Shown here: one piece after another, positions 60,139-64,000 of the stretch
Numbering within the stretch: position 1 is the stretch's first letter
Layout: the number at the start of each line of letters is the position of its first letter
Made by a program: the position numbers and the translations under genes
The notes under the pieces: generated by a model
What the model saw: only the letters and a program-made list of their open reading frames with translations
What the model was told of the DNA's origin: nothing
Databases searched by the model: none
Assembly: GCF_006717045.1 (NCBI RefSeq)
Contig: NZ_VFPH01000001.1
Span: forward strand, 1,612,001 to 1,676,000
Direction of reading: 5' to 3'
Length of the DNA: 64,000 nt
Origin: Pseudonocardia cypriaca
Lineage (GTDB): Bacteria; Actinomycetota; Actinomycetes; Mycobacteriales; Pseudonocardiaceae

Positions 60139-60956
60139 GGGCCGTGCTGCAGTCCGCGCTGGCCGACCTCGCCGACGTGCCCGCGCGGTCGCGCTGGGTC
60201 CGCTCCGGCGACCTGCGGCTGCACGTCCTCGACTACGGCGGGGACGGCGTCCCGCTCGTCGTGCTGCCCGGGATCACCAGCCCGGCGATCACCATGGACT
60301 TCGTGGCGCGGGAGCTTCCCGACCTCGTCCGGCCGATCGTGCTGGACGTCCGCGGCCGTGGCCTCTCCGACTCCGGCAAGTCCTACACCCTCGACGACTA
60401 CGCCGACGACACCATCGCCGTGCTCGACGGCCTGGACCGCCCGCTGCTGCTGGGGCACTCGATGGGCGCCCGCATCGCGGCGGTCGTCGCGGCCCGTGGC
60501 GTGCCGCTGCGGGGCACGGTGCTCGTCGACCCGCCGATGAGCGGGCCGAGCCGCGGCCCGTACCCCACCACCCTCGACGCGTTCCTCGGCCAGCTGGAGC
60601 AGGCGCGGCGCGGCACCGACGCCGACGAGGTGGCCCGCTCCTGGCCGCGCTGGCCCCGGCGGGAGCAGGAGCTGCGGGCGCGCTGGCTCTCCAGCTGCGA
60701 CGCCGAGGCGATCGCCGCCACCCACGCCGGTTTCGAGAGCGAGGACTTCTTCACCACCTGGCCGAACGTCCCCGCCCCGACCGTACTGCTGTACGGCGGG
60801 GAGAGCCCCGTCGTCACGGCGGCCGGTGCGGCGGAGGCGGCGGCCGCGAACCCGGCGGCCCGGCTGGTCGAGGTGCCAGGGGCCGGGCACATGGTGTTCT
60901 GGGACGAGCCGGAGACGGCGCTCCACCTGCTGCGGGAGATCCTCAAGGGCTGGTGA
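60135..60956 (+). CDS. nicD: N-formylmaleamate deformylase NicD (alpha/beta hydrolase)
   Basis: 273 residues (P. putida NicD is 268). Oxyanion region VVLPGITSPAITMDFVAREL (~38), nucleophile Ser ~109 in LLLGHSMGARIAAV, His in VPGAGHMVFWDEPE (~254). Releases formate from N-formylmaleamate, the product of NicX. ATG overlaps nicF. Last gene of the operon; its TGA begins a 66-bp terminal repeat. Confidence 0.88.
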   Translation: MRAVLQSALADLADVPARSRWVRSGDLRLHVLDYGGDGVPLVVLPGITSPAITMDFVARELPDLVRPIVLDVRGRGLSDSGKSYTLDDYADDTIAVLDGLDRPLLLGHSMGARIAAVVAARGVPLRGTVLVDPPMSGPSRGPYPTTLDAFLGQLEQARRGTDADEVARSWPRWPRREQELRARWLSSCDAEAIAATHAGFESEDFFTTWPNVPAPTVLLYGGESPVVTAAGAAEAAAANPAARLVEVPGAGHMVFWDEPETALHLLREILKGW

Positions 60957-61020
60957 TCGCGGGATGGGCGCGTTTCCCGACGGGTGGCGTCGGGAAACGC
61001 GCCGACGCGACGATCATGCC
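60954..61020. repeat. Left terminal inverted repeat with perfect 15-bp hairpin
   Basis: Starts at the nicD TGA (TGATCG) and ends with GATCATGC inside the DUF559 gene's 3' end. Its core GGCGCGTTTCCCGAC (60967-60981) pairs perfectly with 60989-61003 around a 7-base loop, so it can also terminate both converging genes. 57 of 66 bases match the reverse complement of 61954-62019. Confidence 0.85.
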
Positions 61021-61898
61021 GTCGCGGCGGAGAGCAGGGCGGCACGGATCTCGGCGATGACGTAGGCCGGCCGGTTGGTGAGGTCGTGCCAGGTGAAGCG
61101 CAGCAGCTGCCACCCCGCCCGGACGAGTGCGTTCCCCTTCCGGCGGTCCGCCCGGAACCGGTCGACATCCGTGTGCCAGGCCCAGCCGTCGACCTCGATG
61201 GCGAGCTTCGCTTCGGGGAACGCGATGTCGATCCTCCGGTGCTCGAACGGCAGGCCTCGTTCCCAGCCGGTCAGCCCGGACTCCCTGAGAAGCGAGATCA
61301 GGAGCCGTTCGGCGGCGGAATCTGCGCGATCGGCCGCCCCGATCAGGAGTGCGGCGACACGAGTGCCTCCGCGGGCGCCGATGTTCCGGCAGTACGCCTG
61401 GTACAGATCCTCGAATCGCACGTGCTTCTGCAGGCCGCGGTCGAGGAACGCCGAGCCGTCGGGCAGCGCGATCGCGGTCTCGAGCGCGGCGAGTGGGGCC
61501 GCGGTGCACCAGATACCGCTGGTGAGGACCTTGTCCGCGGCAGGAAGATCGCGTCGGCGGACCCGGACGCCGGGGTAGCCGCGCAGTCCGAACCGGCGCG
61601 GCACGGTCACCTCGACCCGGGCGGGGACCACGGTCGGCATCCCGTGCCACCAGGCGGAGGCCGGTCCCGAGACCGCGCCGCGCTCCCCGGCCCACAACCC
61701 GGCAGCGTGGACCCGGGCGCGGTCGGTGAACCGGTGCCCAGCGGCGAGGAAGACCCTCGGCGCCACCCGCCGCCACCCCTCGTCCCGGACCCGCCGCTGC
61801 AGCGCGCGCTCCGCCAGACCGCACTCCGCCGCCTGAACAGCGGTGATCAGCCCGTCCTGGCGGGCGAGCAGAGCGAGGAGCCCCCGGTTCGCGACCAT
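61014..61898 (-). CDS. AbiEi-like HTH plus DUF559 (Vsr-like nuclease) protein
   Basis: 294 residues. N-terminus LLALLARQDGLITAVQAAECGLAERALQRRVRDEGWRRV resembles the AbiEi antitoxin-type winged helix; middle LWCT-type SGIWCTAAPLAALE; C-terminal DUF559 (very-short-patch-repair-like endonuclease fold) with ERGLPFEHRRIDIAFPEAKLAIEVDGWAWH (~225-255), where D-x-A...E-x-D are the likely metal ligands. Such genes are amplified and variable in actinobacteria; function unknown. ATG 61898 preferred to an upstream frame extension. Entirely inside the inverted-repeat pair. Confidence 0.82.
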   Translation of the reverse strand: MVANRGLLALLARQDGLITAVQAAECGLAERALQRRVRDEGWRRVAPRVFLAAGHRFTDRARVHAAGLWAGERGAVSGPASAWWHGMPTVVPARVEVTVPRRFGLRGYPGVRVRRRDLPAADKVLTSGIWCTAAPLAALETAIALPDGSAFLDRGLQKHVRFEDLYQAYCRNIGARGGTRVAALLIGAADRADSAAERLLISLLRESGLTGWERGLPFEHRRIDIAFPEAKLAIEVDGWAWHTDVDRFRADRRKGNALVRAGWQLLRFTWHDLTNRPAYVIAEIRAALLSAATA

Positions 61899-61953
61899 GA
61901 TGGGCAGGATCGCGCCCCGGCAGCGTCGCCGCGGCCATTTCGGCAAACCGACC

Positions 61954-62019
61954 GCATGATCATCGGATCGGCGCGTTCTCCGTCACCACCCGTCGGGAAA
62001 CGCGCCCATCCGCCGATCA
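61954..62019. repeat. Right terminal inverted repeat
   Basis: Reverse complement of the left copy at 57 of 66 bases without gaps. Its outer end (62017-62019) is the stop codon of the GntR gene. The hairpin (61970-62006) is imperfect here because the arm facing the DUF559 gene has diverged (CGTTCTCCG). Confidence 0.85.
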
Positions 62020-62688
62020 CACCCGGGCGACGAGGTCCTGCCAGTAGCTGTCGGCACCGGACATGTGCGCCTCCAGCAGCCGCACGGCGCGCTCCTCGTC
62101 GCGGGCGACGAGGGCGTCGAGGATCTCCATGTGCTCGCGCAGTGACTGCTGCTGGCGCGCGAGGTTGCCGAAGTAGACGGCGCGGCGCCGCTCCGTCATC
62201 AGGTAGAAGACGTTGACCAGGCGCAGCAGCACCGTGTTCTGCGTGGCGCGCACGATCCCCGAGTGGAAGACGCGGTCCAGCTCGGCGATGCGGGCCGGGT
62301 CGTCGAACGCGTCCTCCCAGTCGGCGAGGCAGCGGCGGAGCGCGTCGATGTCCTCGTCGCGGTGGCGGCGGCAGGCGAGGCGGATGGCCTCCAGCTCCTG
62401 GATGCGGCGGACCTCGGCGGCCTGGCCGCCCTCGTCGCCGGGCAGCGGGACGCCGATCTCGGTGAACAACCGCAGCGCCTCGATGCTCGCCGATTCGACC
62501 GTCATGTAGACGCCGGACTTGGGCCTACGCTCGATCAGGCGCAGGGTCTCCAGTACCGACAGGGCCTCGCGCACCTGCGTGCGGCTCGCCCGGAAGCGCT
62601 CGGCGAGCTCCCGCTCGGACGGCGCGCGCTCGTTGGGCGCGTAGCCGCGGGACAGCAGGAACGGGACGAGCTCGGCCACCAGGTTCAT
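62017..62688 (-). CDS. GntR/FadR-family transcriptional regulator
   Basis: 223 residues. Winged helix: GYAPNERAPSERELAERFRASRTQVREALSVLETLRLIERRPKSGVYM (~15-62); FCD ligand domain (~85-220) with metal-binding residues in IRLACRRH, DRVFHSGIV and REHMEILDALVARDEERA. Divergent from the RraA-like gene with an operator between; probably represses that operon until a carboxylate ligand appears. Confidence 0.91.
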   Translation of the reverse strand: MNLVAELVPFLLSRGYAPNERAPSERELAERFRASRTQVREALSVLETLRLIERRPKSGVYMTVESASIEALRLFTEIGVPLPGDEGGQAAEVRRIQELEAIRLACRRHRDEDIDALRRCLADWEDAFDDPARIAELDRVFHSGIVRATQNTVLLRLVNVFYLMTERRRAVYFGNLARQQQSLREHMEILDALVARDEERAVRLLEAHMSGADSYWQDLVARV

Positions 62689-62697
62689 GGTCTTCCA

Positions 62698-62714
62698 ATC
62701 TGGTCTGGCCAGAT
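62698..62714. promoter_or_regulatory. GntR/FadR-type operator
   Basis: ATCTGG-n5-CCAGAT, a 17-bp palindrome containing the TGGTC..GGCCA core typical of FadR-subfamily sites. It is 9 bases from the GntR ATG and 39 bases before the RraA-like ATG, so it can control both directions. Confidence 0.72.
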
Positions 62715-62753
62715 GTTAGCGTCGGCCGGCGACGCTGCCTATGGAGGAGGCTC

Positions 62754-63446
62754 ATGACGAGCGAGCTCGAACCGTCCGTCCTCGAAGCGCTGAAGCGCTA
62801 CGACTCACCGACCCTCGCCAACGCGATCGAGCTCTTCGACGTGCGCCCGCGCGACGAGGGCTACATGGGCCACGAGGTGCGCTGCCTGTTCCCGGATCTC
62901 GGGGTGATGGTCGGGTACGCCGCCACCACCACGATGCGGGCCCGCGGTCGCGGCGCGGCGGATCCCGAACCCCTCACCAAGCACGTCCAGCAGGTGGCGG
63001 GGCCGCGGATCGTGGTCGTGCAGGACGTCGACGACCAGCCCGCCCACGGCGCGCTGTGGGGCGAGGTCATGGCCACCACGTTCACGGCGCTCGGGTGCCT
63101 CGGCACGGTCACCGACGGGTCGGTCCGCGACCTCGACGAGGCGCGCGCCATCGGCTTCCACTTCTTCGCCCCCGCCGTCACCGTCTCGCACGGGTACGCG
63201 CGGGTCGAGGACGTCGGCGGGCCGGTCACCGTCGGCGGGCTGACCGTCTCACCCGGCGACCTGCTGCACGCCGACAAGCACGGCGTCCTGCTCATCCCCG
63301 CCGAGATCGCCGCCGAGCTGCCGGCCGCGTCCGACCGGGTGATCGCCGCGGAGCAGGAGTACATCCGCTGGGTCCGCTCGGAGGAGTTCGACCCGGACCT
63401 GCTCGCCGAGCGTCGCGCGAAGATGAAGGCCGCGTTCACGCCGTGA
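62754..63446 (+). CDS. RraA-family protein (HMG/CHA aldolase-like)
   Basis: 230 residues: RYDSPTLANAIELFDVRP opening, VVQDVDDQPAHGALWGEVMATTFTALGCLGTVTDGSVRDLDEA (~82-125), the family's substrate/metal site with Arg-Asp, and GDLLHADKHGVLLIP. Members cleave 4-hydroxy-4-methyl-2-oxoglutarate or oxaloacetate, or inhibit RNase E. Operon with an enolase-superfamily gene suggests acid-sugar or hydroxy-acid catabolism. ATG with GGAGGAG 6 bases upstream. Stop overlaps the next start. Confidence 0.88.
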   Translation: MTSELEPSVLEALKRYDSPTLANAIELFDVRPRDEGYMGHEVRCLFPDLGVMVGYAATTTMRARGRGAADPEPLTKHVQQVAGPRIVVVQDVDDQPAHGALWGEVMATTFTALGCLGTVTDGSVRDLDEARAIGFHFFAPAVTVSHGYARVEDVGGPVTVGGLTVSPGDLLHADKHGVLLIPAEIAAELPAASDRVIAAEQEYIRWVRSEEFDPDLLAERRAKMKAAFTP

Positions 63447-64000
63447 GGATCACGGCGGTCCGCTGCGTGGAGTACACCGGCACGATCGACCACCCGGGCG
63501 CGTTCTGGGAGGAACGCCTGATCCGCCCGGTCGACATCTACCCGCAGTTCCGCGCGGAGGGCCCCGAGTTCCTCCCGGGCGCCGAGGGCGACGGCCACCG
63601 CGTCACCTCGGTGTTCGTGCACGTCGAGACCGACGACGGCGTCACCGGCACCGCCGGGCCGATCACCCGCCAGCAGGCCTACCTCATCGGCACCGGGATG
63701 GCGGCGCTGCTCGTGGGCCGGGACCCGCTGGCCACCGAGTACCTGTGGGACGTCCTGTACCGGTCGGCCGTCCACGGCCGCAAGGGCGTCGAGATGATGG
63801 CGATCAGTGCGCTCGACTGCGCGCTGTGGGACCTCAAGGGCCGCCACCTCGGCGTGCCGGTCCACGTCCTGCTCGGCGGGCCGACGCGGGAGGAGATCCC
63901 CGCCTACGCGTCCGCGCTCGGCTACTCGCTCGACCTGGACGCGGTGCGGGAGCGGGCCGCGGAGATCGTCGGTGCCGGCTTCACCGCCACGAAGTGGTTC
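63443..64000 (+). CDS. Enolase-superfamily enzyme (mandelate racemase/muconate lactonising type), 5' part
   Basis: First 186 codons, cut by the window edge. GTG start overlaps the RraA-like stop. Seen: the capping domain (MRITAVRCVEYTGT, FVHVETDDGVTGTAGP) and the barrel start with AISALDCALWDLKGRHLGVPVHVLLGG, ending in GFTATKWF where the catalytic Lys strand begins. Predicted dehydratase or epimerase of an acid sugar; the substrate-determining residues are outside the window. Confidence 0.88.
   Translation, partial: MRITAVRCVEYTGTIDHPGAFWEERLIRPVDIYPQFRAEGPEFLPGAEGDGHRVTSVFVHVETDDGVTGTAGPITRQQAYLIGTGMAALLVGRDPLATEYLWDVLYRSAVHGRKGVEMMAISALDCALWDLKGRHLGVPVHVLLGGPTREEIPAYASALGYSLDLDAVRERAAEIVGAGFTATKWF

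Larger units (their letters stand above)
60954..62019. mobile_element. Candidate small mobile unit: DUF559 gene between 66-bp inverted repeats
   Basis: 1066 bp bounded by inverted repeats beginning TGATCG, each of which touches the stop codon of the neighbouring gene (nicD left, the GntR gene right). The only gene inside is the DUF559/AbiEi-type protein. No transposase and no clear target-site duplication outside TGA/TCA is seen. Mobility is inferred only from the symmetry; the repeats could instead be dispersed terminator-like palindromes. Confidence 0.35.

Overview
The window is high-GC actinobacterial chromosome, most likely from the Pseudonocardiaceae (a Pseudonocardia-like organism). The evidence is very GC-rich codon use, many GTG starts, actinobacteria-specific small families (DUF2469, DUF2631), a WhiG-type sigma factor, a split LigC/LigD-polymerase repair set, and a housekeeping backbone in the same order as the smc-to-dxr block of mycobacteria and streptomycetes. 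No rRNA, tRNA or CRISPR array was seen.

Backbone, left to right: smc (3' end), ftsY, amtB-glnB-glnD (ammonium uptake and PII signalling), ffh, rpsP-khpA-rimM, trmD, rplS, lepB, rnhB, DUF2469, yraN, yifB, dprA, a XerC/D-like recombinase, whiG, an M23 peptidase, rpsB, tsf, pyrH, frr, cdsA, rlmN, dxr and a site-2 protease. Many of these genes overlap by 1-4 bases, so they form translationally coupled operons.

Accessory insertions interrupt this backbone. (a) 6.0-9.4 kb: a partial segmental duplication. A piece of glnD, a P-loop ATPase gene and the 3' end of an SDR gene occur twice, with a molybdopterin oxidoreductase gene between the copies; the second ATPase copy is a pseudogene lacking its P-loop. 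(b) 16.6-22.1 kb: a flavin oxidase, a BTAD/AAA/TPR regulator and a divergent HTH-ClpN operon separate rimM from trmD. The HTH gene's probable leaderless promoter carries two identical-type palindromes. (c) 40.0-48.1 kb: TetR and MarR regulators with visible palindromic operators, transporters, an ECF sigma/anti-sigma pair in reversed order, a uracil-DNA glycosylase, and the two repair genes.

From 50.6 kb to about 61.0 kb the expected dxr-rip-ispG order is broken by what reads as a complete aerobic nicotinate (vitamin B3) degradation cluster. It encodes a three-subunit molybdenum hydroxylase (nicotinate to 6-hydroxynicotinate), a NicC-type flavin monooxygenase (to 2,5-dihydroxypyridine), NicX ring-cleaving dioxygenase (to N-formylmaleamate), NicD deformylase (to maleamate), NicF amidase (to maleate), NicE isomerase (to fumarate), an MFS importer and a MarR regulator. 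Two nearly identical imperfect palindromes, one on each side of the regulator and each pointing at one catabolic operon, are its probable operators.

Right of the cluster a DUF559/AbiEi-type gene sits between 66-bp inverted repeats (60954-62019), a candidate small mobile unit. The window ends with a GntR repressor divergent from an RraA-family aldolase-like gene and the 5' part of an enolase-superfamily gene, with a clear GntR-type operator between them.
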